Assembly: GCA_902702965.1 (NCBI GenBank)
Contig: CACRXP010000048.1
Location: 1,607,254 to 1,671,253 of the forward strand
Source of the DNA: Spirometra erinaceieuropaei
Lineage: Eukaryota > Platyhelminthes > Cestoda > Diphyllobothriidea > Diphyllobothriidae
Reading direction: 5' to 3'
DNA: 64,000 nucleotides
Below, one piece after another: positions 45,267-54,957 of the stretch. A program made the translations under genes and the position numbers. The notes under the pieces were generated by a model. The model was not told the origin of the DNA and ran no database searches. It saw only the letters and a list, made by a program, of their open reading frames with translations. How positions within the stretch are numbered: position 1 is the stretch's first letter; every line of letters starts with the position of its first letter.

Positions 45267-45765
45267 GGCTCTCCGGAACAGGTTTATTTAGATGCTGACG
45301 TTTCAAAGAGCTGGGTCGGCTCTCCATTGTCAAAGCGGAAAATGCATTTAATCGATCAGAAATTTAATTTAAAGTGGCATGTTGTGTTGGTCGGCCTCAT
45401 GCTGATCGATTTTTCTCTCCTCTCGCTGTCTCGGCCTCTCGGGCGATGGTTGACGGGCGTTTTGTCTGTGTGCTTTGTGAGTCACCACCCCGTCGTGGGG
45501 AGGTGACTGAACCAGTGGCGGGCGGTCGGTCTGGTGGTTCTTGATCTTCCTCGCCGAGTAAACTCAGCGTCAGGCTATCTCCGTACGGCCTACTTAAATC
45601 CGCTGTGGTTGTTTGGTCCTGAGCTCTACGATTATGATGACGTAGCACTTTGTCAATTGCAGGAAGGTCCAGATGCCCGTTGGTAGAGTGGGCATCGGAG
45701 AACCACGCCTTGAGAGTTAGCCGTTCTGCTTTTGTGTCGTCTCGGCTTAAGATGGTTGCCCTCTG
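45267..45765 (-). mobile_element. PLE-D 3' end, copy 1
   Basis: The minus frame to 45397 encodes KAERLTLKAWFSDAHSTNGH, then LPAIDKVLRHHN (a PLE post-endonuclease tail). A Pro/Arg-rich end follows, with LSLLGEEDQEPPDRPP and REAETARGEKNRSA and then a stop. The 3' UTR has a degenerate hammerhead-like motif. Copy 2 faces away from it at 45772. Confidence 0.75.
45293..45337 (-). ncRNA. Degenerate hammerhead-like motif, PLE-D copy 1
   Basis: The minus strand reads TTGACAATGG, stem AGAGCC...GGCTCTT region, CGAAAC or TGAAAC and GTCAGC. The architecture is as at 52947-52987, but the CUGAUGA core is UUGACAA. Copy 2 shares the same core changes. Confidence 0.4.
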
Positions 45766-45771
45766 GAGGTC

Positions 45772-46110
45772 AAAAGTATGCCGTACGGAGATAGCCTGCC
45801 GTTGAGTTTACTCGGTGAGGAAGAAAAAGAACCGCCAGACCGACCGCCCGACAAAGGCTCACTCAGCTCCCCCCGACGGAGTGGTGACTCACAAAGCACG
45901 CAGGCAAAACGCCCGTCAACCATCTCTCGAGAGGCCGAGACAGCGAGAGGAGAGAAAAATCGATCAGCATGAGGCCGACCAACACAACATGCCACTTTAA
46001 ATTAAAGTTCTGATTGATTAAGTGCATTTTCCGCTTTGACAATGGAGAGCCAACCCAGCTCTTCGAAACGTCAGCATTTAAATAAACCTGTTCCGGAGAG
46101 CCTATCTTCT
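45772..46110 (+). mobile_element. PLE-D 3' end, copy 2 (inverted)
   Basis: The plus frame 45778-45972 repeats the copy 1 C-terminus (PYGDSLPLSLLGEEEKEPPD; REAETARGEKNRSA, stop). The UTR continues to CTGTTCCGGAGAGCC and (TTC)4. A short unrelated joint separates the two copies. Confidence 0.75.
46034..46075 (+). ncRNA. Degenerate hammerhead-like motif, PLE-D copy 2
   Basis: TTGACAATGGAGAGC, loop CAACCCA, GCTCTTCGAAACGTCAGC. Stem II is well formed, but the core is UUGACAA in place of CUGANGA. Confidence 0.4.
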
Positions 46111-46355
46111 TCTTCTTCAAATAGTTAGATCCAATTGTTTCCAGCAGAAGTCAATTAGCAAACACGCGTTTTTGGTATTTCATCATTAGGCGTGTATAGT
46201 TACACAGAGGATGAAAACATCTGGAGTTGGCAGGGTTTATATGGGTCTCGCGGGTTACTGACCTTCATCATTCTCTCGCCACCCGCCTTACGAGGTCGGT
46301 GTGTTGGTATCACTGGGACTGGAGAAGGGGGAGGGGGGTGGAAACAGGGTGAGAG

Positions 46356-47816
46356 ATGTCTTTAGGTCCAGGTGTAAAATTGCTTAGTCCTAGATTTCGT
46401 ATTTCACGACGGATTTCGAAGCACTTAGAGTGTGAAATCCTGTGCGAGAGTCTCTTCGGTCAGATTGTCTGTCTAAAACCCTCTAAGCCTAGAGAAGTTG
46501 ATTATGTTAAGTTGAGTCTGGTTAAGTATTTAAAGAAGGCTCAGAGAAACAAAGGTTCATTGAAAGGGGCCCATCTCGGTAGTTCCAGGAAAAGTCGCAA
46601 AGACGAAGATATTGCGCCAACTAGGCTGGATAAAGGTTCGGGCGTAGTACAAATGGAGAGGATTAAGTAAGTAACGAAAGTGGGGAAAATCCTGTCAGAC
46701 TGTACCTAGTTCTCGAAATGTGAGAAAGACAAGGATCGAACCGAGGCCGTCGAGGGTCAATTGATGACAGTTCTCAATGATCTCCACAAAGAAGGTTTCT
46801 CGTCTGACAAGGAGTTTGGACGACTGAGACTTGTGGCAGGACGATACCCAGAATCACAACCTTTCAATAACCCACAACCCTCCGCATCCAATCTTGGATA
46901 TGAGAAATTCGCCCTGTTCATAGATGCTATGGCAGATTTCAAATAATTCACTTTGACCCAACTGTGAAAAACCTGGTGCCTCGTTGGGAGTCGAACCCAC
47001 GACAGCAAATGTGATTGAACTCGCGTCGTCCGGTGGGGCCTCATAGCTCAGAGGGTTAGAGCATTGGCTATGCCAAAACCTCCCCCTGATGTCGTGGGTT
47101 CGAATCCCGCCGAGGCAGCGAGTTTTTACAGCTAGGTCAAGACAAATTTGTCTTGTCATACCATTACAAAAGACCCTATGAAAAGCCTTAAGCCGTTTGA
47201 AAATGATCTGTACCCGCAAGGTTTGAGCGATGTCTTTGACTATGTCGGCATCATCAATGATATTAACTCTGGCGAGCAGATCCATCATCGCTGTTTACCA
47301 ACATACTCGTGATAAAAACGATAAAATACTTCAGTGACGTTATTCGAGATACGAATTACCAAACAGGAATGCTCAGTGGAAGCCCTGAAGGAACTACTTA
47401 CGCTTTGCACACCATATGCTCAGTTTTCCTGCCTTAGTCGGACAAATAGATGGTATGGTGGGGTATTCACCGCTTTTGTCGTTTCTTGCTGATGTTCTTA
47501 TGGACAAGGTCGGGAAAACGAGCTCGCAGGATGCCATTAGTAACCTTAAGTCCTACTGTCGGTACGTAGACGACGTTTTCTGCCTGACGGATCTTACCAC
47601 CTACAGTGACGCTCTAGACAAAAAAAACTAAACAGTGCACACCCCTTGACAATGTTTTCTGCAGAGCCTAAGGCGGATAGCCAAATCGCTTTTATCGATG
47701 TCCATCTGCACAGACAAGAGAATGGATCTATGCAGCGTCAGGTATTTCGAAATAAAGCCTTAACGGGATATGCATTAATTTTCACAAATTGGTTTACCCT
47801 AATATTGAACAAAATT
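46356..47816 (+). mobile_element. Penelope-like element, N-terminal and RT core (PLE-G)
   Basis: The N-terminal frame 46356-46670 reads MSLGPGVKLLSPRFRISRR, then APTRLDKGSGVVQM (the PDKG block). A shifted frame follows with LNDLHKEGFSSDKEFGRLRL. After a SINE insertion come SLFTNILVIKTIKYFSDVIR, YCRYVDDVFCLTD (YVDD motif, about 47565) and AFIDVHLHRQENG. Frames are broken several times. The endonuclease end is missing, replaced at 47825 by an inverted PLE-A end. Confidence 0.8.
46953..47140. mobile_element. SINE S1 inserted in PLE-G
   Basis: A tRNA-like unit (47038-47116: CTCATAGCTCAGAGGGTTAG, GGGTTCGAATCCC) is preceded by an inverted copy of its own 3' end (46953-47003). This makes a 50 bp palindrome around the unit. 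It splits the RT frame of PLE-G. Confidence 0.8.
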
Positions 47817-47824
47817 TAGTCCAG

Positions 47825-48535
47825 GGATTGAGGAAGAAGACACAATCGCCGGGACAAGAGCTTTATTAGCCTGACGTTTCAGATTCCTGCTCGAATCCAT
47901 CATCAGAGACAACAACAGATGCGGGTGATTCATGCATAAGCGGCTGCAGCATTATTAGGATGCAGTAGCCATGCTACCGCATACCTATGAATATTCAAGG
48001 TTCCCCTTCCCTTCATCAGGGATCGTTGCACGTGGTGTGATGGCCGACATTCGAGTCGTTAATTGCTGCAATTTCATCACGTGCGTTGAATGTTCGTGTG
48101 ATGATTGCTCAACCATCTGATGCGCTGACCCGGGTGTTGGGAAAAGTGTTCACCTGTGCGCTCCCGCGTAGCCAATTACTTCGCCTAGACGAAATCTCAG
48201 CACGAAGTATTGAATGGGAAGATCACTGCACTTGTTACTAGACTAGGGGCCAGTGAACCATGACTCAATCAGCTCCCGGCTAACGCGGTTGCCACCTCTT
48301 GCGAGAATTTTGACCGCGTCAAATTTGAATGTGTGGCCGGAACCCGTCGAATGAGCCGCAACTTGAGAGCTAGCGTCATTTCTCCGCACCGCTGCAGCGT
48401 GTTTGACCATTCGCGTTTGGAGTTGTCTTCCGGTTTCTTCAGGGATTTGCGGATAAAATGTTACGCACTGCGACTTTCTCGAGACCGTTGAGGCAGAGCT
48501 CCAGCAACTGCGGAACACATTTTGCGAAAAGGACT
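47825..48535 (-). mobile_element. PLE-A 3' end (GIY-YIG tail)
   Basis: The minus frame 48518-48243 contains ETGRQLQTRMVKHAAAVRRN, SGHTFKFDAVKILARGGNRV and SRELIESWFTGP, matching the copy at 53 kb. The 3' UTR (47825-48240) matches 52905-53300, including the hammerhead. It abuts a plus-strand PLE at 48536, forming another head-to-head junction. Confidence 0.85.
47871..47909 (-). ncRNA. Hammerhead ribozyme motif, PLE-A copy 1
   Basis: The minus strand reads CTCTGATGA, TGGATTC-GAGCA-GGAATCT (stem II with one weak pair), GAAAC, GTC. All core positions (CUGAUGA, GAAA, GUC) are kept. Confidence 0.65.
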
Positions 48536-49190
48536 ACTGTGAAAGACTTATCCTACGGAATGTTGAGGAGCGCACCCCAACTGCAGAAAAGAAGGACGTG
48601 TTTATAAGACTGTCTTTTCTGGGGGACACAGCAAGCGAATTAATTGGGCGACACCTAAATACAGCGATCGCGAGCGTTTTTTCCACGACGCACTAACGCG
48701 TGCTATTCACAAACTCTACTTTTCCACGCTGAGAATATAAAGAAAAACTACTGTTGCAGGTCGCATCAGTGTGCATTTGCTCACTTACTTGCTCCTGTGA
48801 AGGGGGATACATTGATCATAAAATTAGGCGCCTAGAAAGGAGTCCAAATGAGCACGAACCTGTCCTATTCTCACAAATTTATTCGACACAAATCAGCATA
48901 CCCAAGAGGCCTTTCAGATTGTCTATTGGTCACCAGCAAACGTCACTAAAGGCCTTCATTAACGGTTGTTATCAAAAGCCGAGGCAGTTGCCATACGGTA
49001 GCAAATCCAGCGCTGTGTTGTCAGAAGCTGTTGGTGCAGGCACTCTGGCTTCCGTGGCCAACGCCAACTTCACTTGGGGATTACACGTCGCTCCAATCCC
49101 CTTTGCGTACTCGACCCACAAACATCGCTCACACCCTATTTCATTCCTCCTCTACCTCCCCAGTCCCAGTGATCACGCCACGCCAACCTC
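48536..49190 (+). mobile_element. PLE-B-type fragment (connector and GIY-YIG)
   Basis: Plus frames read EKKDVFIRLSFLGDTASELI, then, after a stop, VASVCICSLTCSCEGGYID and RRLERSPNEHEP. This is like VYSFTCSCGAGYI at 2.6 kb. The GIY-YIG second motif is GGYI. It is degraded downstream. Confidence 0.7.
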
Positions 49191-49194
49191 TCAC

Positions 49195-49929
49195 TGATTT
49201 TCGATGCTTTTACGCATTCAATTTTATTTCATGGAAAATATGCATAAGAATATTCATTCTTTTAATCATTCGGTATAAAATTACGTCTTCTTCCAATTTT
49301 ATGCTCGAAAGAAGGTTTCCTAAAACTTTTTCAGTTCCTGAATAATTTTGAACCCGACCTGCCGTTACACTCGCATTCAGGGTTTCCAAACTACAAGCCA
49401 TATATTTTCCGCGTACGGAAAACCATACAATTCTCTACGGCATTAAGTGGATACCATATGGAGTTCTTAACATTCAGTAGTGGATTTAAGTTATGTTGCT
49501 AACTTTACGAGCCACATTGGTAAATGCAGAGACATGACGTTTTATAAACAGCCATTTCATGGTATTAGAAAATCTCGCGATCAGAAACTTTTCGAGTATA
49601 AAATTGGAAGAAGACGTAATTTTCTACCGAATGAGTAAAAGAATGAATATTGTTATGCATGTTTTCCATGAAATATAATTGAATCCTTAAGGGCATCAAA
49701 AATCAATGAGAAAAATGTAGGCAATTTATGTAGTCATTTTTTACAGAGTACAGCTTTTGCATGTTACCGAAAAGAAATTCGTTCGAGAGCCGACACCCTG
49801 AGGAAACTGAATTATTATAGATTTATGCTGCTTGACGATTAGTTCTCCAACTCTACTTAATTAATCTTTCCGAAACGAAAACGCATTTCGGAATTTCGGT
49901 TGACATTTCATGAATAAGCCAACCTACTG
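49195..49929. mobile_element. Palindromic element L8, left end missing
   Basis: The right end CCTACTG is followed by TA (49930-49931). Arm motifs TTACGTCTTCTTCCAATTTT and GGAAGAAGACGTAATTTTCT mirror one another. The subfamily matches L1. Confidence 0.75.
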
Positions 49930-49931
49930 TA

Positions 49932-50336
49932 GCATAAACTTTGCAGCTGTATTTAATATAACCGGGAAGCATTTGCGTTGAATAAAAGAGTCAAACATTT
50001 GGGAACCTCGTGGTTTTACAAATTTTGACCATCCATATTGTCACAAATTAAAAGGAGACATTATTTTTTGATGCATGGTGATAATAGTAAATGAACTTGA
50101 GGCGTCTTTGTAGGCATTGCCAAAAGCATATTACAGTTTCGTATTTTTCCCGATGATTACCTTAAGGCATCTTTGCCACCGCTAAGCAACAGACACCGCG
50201 AGTCCTTTTTGCTTTTTTCTCTGGCACGTGCAAATAAATACCACCAGTTATTTTCTTTTAGCACAACTGCTTCAGGGGTAATTAACCCCGACCACAAATG
50301 ATACCCATAACCGCATTTAATTTTACGTGGTCTAAT

Positions 50337-50340
<4 letters not shown>
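49932..50340. other. No recognisable gene
   Basis: AT-rich, with only chance frames. Confidence 0.5.

Positions 50341-50368
<28 letters not shown>
50341..50368. repeat. (TA)n microsatellite
   Basis: TA run directly before SINE S2 sequence, as at 15.8 and 59.6 kb. Confidence 0.95.
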
Positions 50369-50370
<2 letters not shown>

Positions 50371-50371
50371 T

Positions 50372-50724
50372 ATGTTACGGGGCGCTCACCGATCGTTCAT
50401 ACGGGACTCACTCGTTCCGTTGTGCCTTAAGGGCTCTCTCTCTCGAGTCCAACCAGCAGCCGCACAGCGGCGCATGATATATAGGCAGAATGATATTACC
50501 GACAAAGACAAGGGAGACTGGAATGGCCATTTCTGGCTTATTAGCCGTCGTCAGCCAGCCATACCCAAGCCCGAAGTTGACTTCTAAACCAACAGGTCGC
50601 GAGTTCGAGGCTCGGGTGTTCCACACTTCGGGCTTGGGTATGGCTGGCTGACGACGGCTAATAAGCCAGAAATGGCCATTTCAGTCTCCCTTGTCTTTGT
50701 CGGTAATATCATTCTGCCTATATA
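50372..50724. mobile_element. Inverted pair of SINE S2 copies (hairpin)
   Basis: The left part (50372-50577) is a reversed S2 tail and core; the right part (50578-50724) is a forward copy with B-box-like GCGAGTTCGAGGCTCGGG. The arms 50478-50577 and 50625-50724 are reverse complements over 100 bp with one mismatch. The loop is 47 bp. Confidence 0.9.
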
Positions 50725-50880
50725 TAATATATATATATATATATCATATATATTAACGATATGTATATATCGTAATGTGTAAAGGTTCAGTGTCCAGATA
50801 TCGTATCGCGTTCATCACCTCCCGAAGAAGACGAAGAGGAAGAGCGGGCGAATTCATGGACTAAACTGTATTTGAAATGG

Positions 50881-50914
50881 CGTTTCGGAAACTTCCTCGT
50901 TTCTATCATCAGAG
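50881..50914 (-). ncRNA. Hammerhead ribozyme motif, PLE-F 3' end
   Basis: The minus strand reads CTCTGATGA, TA, GAAAC-GAGGAA-GTTTC (perfect 5 bp stem II), CGAAACGCC. The core is fully consensus. Confidence 0.6.
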
Positions 50915-52609
50915 CAGTGCGCTTGTTGCTCCTGCAGGTCTGGAGTTTTTCAGCCTTGCCGCTTGCCTCGCATTATGACCGTGCTCGGTGCACGAGCTTT
51001 AACCTGCCCGATTGCTGCTGGCGGACTTGCGTCGTCTTTGTCCGCTTTGGGGCCGACGTAGCTGTAGTCAAATCGGCGTGCCTGTTGGGCTCTCCCACGT
51101 CAGCCGATGGACTGATTGGTCGTTGCTGTTCAGGTGAGTAGCATTCAGCTTCGTGGGCGCATCGGTGAGACAGTGTCAAACTTTGGTCACATGACCTGTG
51201 GCCACCAACTCCGCTCTTCTCCGTGAGCGTTGACTCTCGGTCCCGTGTGCTTGCTTGCCTTACTGGTCCTGTTCGGACTGATCCGAGCCTTGTACGCAGC
51301 GCCTGGTAGGCTGGATGCAGGTCTATAGCTCGGTTGAGTGTGCCAGTCGAGGATCAACTTTCGAGCACCAGTCTGGCCATCTTCTCATTGGCTCGACCAA
51401 TTACCCTCGCTTTCTCAAAGACAAAATCGTGGTTCAGTTCTCGTATGTGGTCATAGACCAAAGACAGCTTGTCCTTGCGGTTGATTGCAAGTTGGGGTTC
51501 GTGCAATCTCGTACCGAGGCGTTTGTCCGTTTCACCGAAATACGTCGCATTGTAATTTAGGCATGTGCTGTAGACCACCGCCTAATGCTCTGTTGTTGGT
51601 AGCGGATCTTTGAGCTTTATGATTTGCTGTCTGATGGCACATTCTGGTTTATGAGCCGCGCCAATCCCAAAACTATTCTCGCCGTCGCCTCTGATACGTT
51701 CTTCACCTAGGGTATTGAGAGCCGGAGCTTGGCCTTTTCTCCACTCGACCGTTCAAAATGAGGCTTTTTGAGGCAATTGCGTATAAAGGACTTCGGGTAG
51801 TCGTTGGCTTTAAAAAGGGCCCTGTAATTAATTCACCTCATCCTTCCTCTCACTGTCGTGGCTACAGTGTGTTTGAACACGTTGAAAGAGAGTTCTGACA
51901 CAACTGCATTTATGACCAACAGGGTAGTTGCTTCGGAAGTGGAGGATGCGCCTAGTATTTGTTGCCTTACGGTAAACCGTTATTCTTATCTTCCCCTCTG
52001 TCAATTTTGTAACTTGTATGTCCAGGAAGGGCAACTGATTGTTGTCTTCCTTTTCCATGGTAAACTGAATGTGGGGAAAGATAGAGTTCAACAATGCCTT
52101 GAAAGCCTACGCCTTGCACCTCTTGATTACGACGAACGTGTCGTCGACGTATCTGGTCCAGAACTTCGGGTGGTATGAACTGAAGACCAGTCGCACGAGC
52201 CTCTGCAAAACTGCTTCGGCAATTAGTCCAGACGGAGGCGAGCCCATCGGTGTCTCCTTCTTCTTCTCGTAGACTTCGCCAGTGAATATAAAGAAGGTCT
52301 TCAGACAGTTCTAGGAGCTCGATGATGTGGGTTAGTTTGAGCTGCTGGTCGGTCTCATCATAATTTTCCCGGAGAAATCCGGTAATACTGTCGACAGCCA
52401 GAAGGGATGGGATGTAGGTGAATAATGAGATCACGTCAAATGACACCATCACCTCATCTGCCTCTACTTCGAGATGTTTGATGCGCGTCAAAAACTCTTC
52501 AGCCGACTTCACTGTCCACTTTGGACCTTGAACCAAAGGTCCACAAGCAGGGGATGCCGCTACGCCCCATCGTCTCCTTACATGGTACCTCAACCTTTAG
52601 GCTGTCAAA

Positions 52610-52770
52610 GTGGCTGTACATTCAAGTTCGATGAGGTCGAACTTCACGCGAGAGAGGATAATCGCGTGTGCGCCGAGTTGCCTGAATCATGGTTCAGGGG
52701 GCCTTAGTTTGTCCACATTTACAACGACATACCCATTCCATATTCTGTGCTGAGACATGGTCTGGCCAAA
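52610..52770 (+). mobile_element. PLE-A fragment nested in PLE-F
   Basis: The plus frame has GCTFKFDEVELHAREDNRVC and ELPESWFRGP, then VHIYNDIPIPYSVLR after a change. This is the post-GIY-YIG part of PLE-A (SGHTFKFDAVKILARGGN) in the opposite orientation to its host. Confidence 0.75.
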
Positions 52771-52946
52771 GTAATTAACTACTCGCTGACAATCCATGGC
52801 GAATAAGCTTCCTTGTCAATCAAGAGGTTGCCTAGTTTTGTACAGTACTCAGCCTTATCCATGACGATAGTCGAGCGTCCCTTGTCGGCGGACAGAATTG
52901 ATGATCGAAGAAGGAGACACGATCGCCGGGACAAGAGCTTTATTAG

Positions 52947-52987
52947 CCTGACGTTTCGGATTCCTACTCGAATCCATCATCAGAGAC
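52947..52987 (-). ncRNA. Hammerhead ribozyme motif, PLE-A copy 2
   Basis: The minus strand reads CTCTGATGA, TGGATTC-GAGTA-GGAATCC (well-paired stem II), GAAAC, GTCAGG. The core is fully consensus, with a GUC triplet immediately after GAAAC and almost no stem III. Confidence 0.7.
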
Positions 52988-53435
52988 AAAAGAGCAGAAA
53001 CGGGTGGTTGTTGCACAAGGGGCTGCGGTATTTATAGGATGCAGTAGCCATGCTACCGCATACATATGAACGTTCACGGCTCCCCACTTCATCCGGGATT
53101 GTCACACTTGGTGTGATCATTGCTTGATGGACGACATTCGAGTCGATAATTGCTGCAATTTCATCACGTGCGTTGGATGTTGGCGTGATGATTGCTCGAC
53201 CATCTGATGCGTTGACCCGGGTGTTGGGAGGAGTGTTCACCTCTGCGCTCCCCGCGTGGCCCATTACTCCGCCTAGACGAAGTCTCAGCACGCTGTATTG
53301 AATGGGAAGATCGTTGCACTTGTTGATGGACTGGGGGCCAGTAAACCATGATTCCAGTAGCTCTCGGCTCACGCGGTTGTCACCTCTTGCGAGAAATTCA
53401 GCAACTTCAAATTGAAATGTGTGGCCGGATCTCGT
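52980..53435 (-). pseudogene. PLE-A endonuclease C-terminus, read past the TAG
   Basis: In the same frame after the stop the sequence continues TRSGHTFQFEVAEFLARGDN and RVSRELLESWFTGP. This aligns with the copy at 48.3 kb, where the stop codon is TCG (Ser). So one C-to-A change (TCG to TAG) separates the two parts. Confidence 0.8.
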
Positions 53436-54878
53436 CTAATGCGCCGCAACTTGAGAGCTGGCGTCATTTCTGCGCACCGCTGCAGCGTGTTCGGCCATTC
53501 TCGTTCGGAGCTGTCTTCCGGTTTCTCCGACGTGGTTGCTTTGTCTGCAACTGCACCAGATCCGATAAACGACTCCAGACGTTTCTAGCCGTGGCAGTGG
53601 GTCTTTCGGTTTCATGATCAGACGCCTGATGGTTGCCTCCGGTCTGTGTGCCACTCCAACCCCAAGTGGTGCGAGAAGGCGGCCGACAGCTTCCGAAACG
53701 TTCTTGACATACGGAAGTGCACGCCAGGATTTGGTGTCCGTGCGGTTAGGCCTTTCGTCCCTTTTGCGTATGCACCGGTCGACGAAGTTGCGCGGGTAGC
53801 CATTGGCTTTGAAGACCCGTCGGAGGTATTGTAGTTCGGCACTTTTGTCTTCCGGCTCACTGCAGTGCGTTTCGACACGCCCATAGAGCGTCCTTACACA
53901 ACTGCGTTTGTGGCTGATTGGGTGATTACTGTTGAAGTTCAGTACTTGCATCGTATTTGTCGCTTTCCTGAACACTTTGCTTTTAAGTTCACCACAATCT
54001 TTGCGGCATACGAGGACATCTAGGAAGGCCAGCTGGTTGTTCTCTTCCTCCCCCATCGTAAATTGAATGTCCGGGAAGACGGCGTTGAGATGTTCTTGGA
54101 ATGTCAACACCTGATCCCGTTCGATGACGACGAAGGTATCGTCCACATACCGGGCCCAGAATTTCGGTCGGTGGTGTTGGAAGACCAGCGACTCTAACCG
54201 TTGCAGGACCGCCTCGGCGATGAGTCCCGAAATCGGCGAACCCATTGGTGTGCCCTTCACCTGTTCGTAGATTGTCCCGTCGAAAGTGAAGTACGTCCTG
54301 AGACAGAGCTTCAGGAGCTGAAAGATTTGGGCGTGTCCAAGACGGTTCTCCGTTTCATCGTATTTGCTTTGTAGTAGCAGCTCAATTGTCTCGATCGCCA
54401 GGTCCTGGGGAATAGAAGTAAAAAGGAGTGTAACATCAAAAGATACCATGACCTCGTTTGGATGGATGCGTACCCCTTTGTGTTTCCCCAGGAATTGTGC
54501 TGACGAAGAGACCATGATGTCTGACTCAGCGGTCAGGAACTGGAGACGCCGGAACAGCCACTTAGCCAGTCTGTACGTTGGAGTGCCTTTGAGCGACACG
54601 ATGGGTCGGAGAGGAGCGCCGTCTTTGTGCACCTTAGGGAGGCCATAGAATCGGGCCAAAGCCGTATCTTGGGGTCTCGCCATGCGTCTGTCGGTCGGTG
54701 TTATTGCACCTGAGTTCTCCAAGGCCAACAACGTAGCATTAATTTCACGTGTAAGCACTTTTACAGGGTTCGTTGCACATGGGACATAAAACTGTCGGTC
54801 CTGCAGTAAACCTTTGGCTTTTTGAAGGTAGTCTGTCCTGTCCAGCACAACTGTGGCGCGTCCTTTGTCCGCTGGCAC
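53436..54878 (-). CDS. PLE-A reverse transcriptase with GIY-YIG start
   Basis: These 480 residues open at PADKGRATVVLD, so the true start lies upstream and was lost. Landmarks are GLPKVHKDGAPLRPIVS (79-95), FDVTLLFTSIP (147-157, motif A with catalytic Asp), GTPMGSPISGL (209-219), ARYVDDTFVV (242-251, catalytic YVDD), QLAFLDVLV, SHKRSCVRTL and, from about 435, GIY-YIG residues VVYRIWCS and NHVGETGRQLRTRMAEH. A TAG at 53438-53436 interrupts the endonuclease after QVAAH. Confidence 0.85.
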   Translation of the reverse strand: MPADKGRATVVLDRTDYLQKAKGLLQDRQFYVPCATNPVKVLTREINATLLALENSGAITPTDRRMARPQDTALARFYGLPKVHKDGAPLRPIVSLKGTPTYRLAKWLFRRLQFLTAESDIMVSSSAQFLGKHKGVRIHPNEVMVSFDVTLLFTSIPQDLAIETIELLLQSKYDETENRLGHAQIFQLLKLCLRTYFTFDGTIYEQVKGTPMGSPISGLIAEAVLQRLESLVFQHHRPKFWARYVDDTFVVIERDQVLTFQEHLNAVFPDIQFTMGEEENNQLAFLDVLVCRKDCGELKSKVFRKATNTMQVLNFNSNHPISHKRSCVRTLYGRVETHCSEPEDKSAELQYLRRVFKANGYPRNFVDRCIRKRDERPNRTDTKSWRALPYVKNVSEAVGRLLAPLGVGVAHRPEATIRRLIMKPKDPLPRLETSGVVYRIWCSCRQSNHVGETGRQLRTRMAEHAAAVRRNDASSQVAAH

Positions 54879-54885
54879 GATAATG

Positions 54886-54957
54886 GATTCGAGTAGGAAT
54901 CCGAAACGTCATGCTAATAAAGCTCTTGTCCCGGCGATCGTGTCTCTTTCTTCAAGA
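54886..54957 (+). repeat. Inverted hammerhead cassette inside PLE-A
   Basis: GGATTCGAGTAGGAATCCGA then AACGTCATGCTAATAAAGCT to CGATCGTGTCTCTTTCTTC matches the reverse complement of 52905-52980. It joins the RT frame at ATTATCGTGCC; the core CTGATGA is replaced by CGATAA, so this copy cannot be a complete ribozyme. Confidence 0.75.

Larger units (their letters stand above)
50870..52905 (-). mobile_element. Penelope-like element PLE-F, broken
   Basis: Minus-strand pieces in order are: ILSADKGRSTIVMDKAEYCT (52905-52790), VMVSFDVISLFTYIPSLLAV (about 52450), MEKEDNNQLPFLDIQVTKL and GHKCSCVRTLFQRV (52060-51890), and GIY-YIG MVYSTCLNYNATYFGETDKR then LGTRLHEPQLAINRKDKLSL (51578-51354). The 3' UTR ends in a hammerhead. 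Several frameshifts are present, and a small PLE-A fragment interrupts it at 52610-52770. Confidence 0.8.

Noticed and set aside
45144..45333. Long poly-Ser, poly-Lys and poly-Arg open frames
   Set aside because: Artefacts of the GAG/GAA microsatellite; likewise poly-Met at 18610, and poly-Trp and poly-Pro at 6.6 kb.
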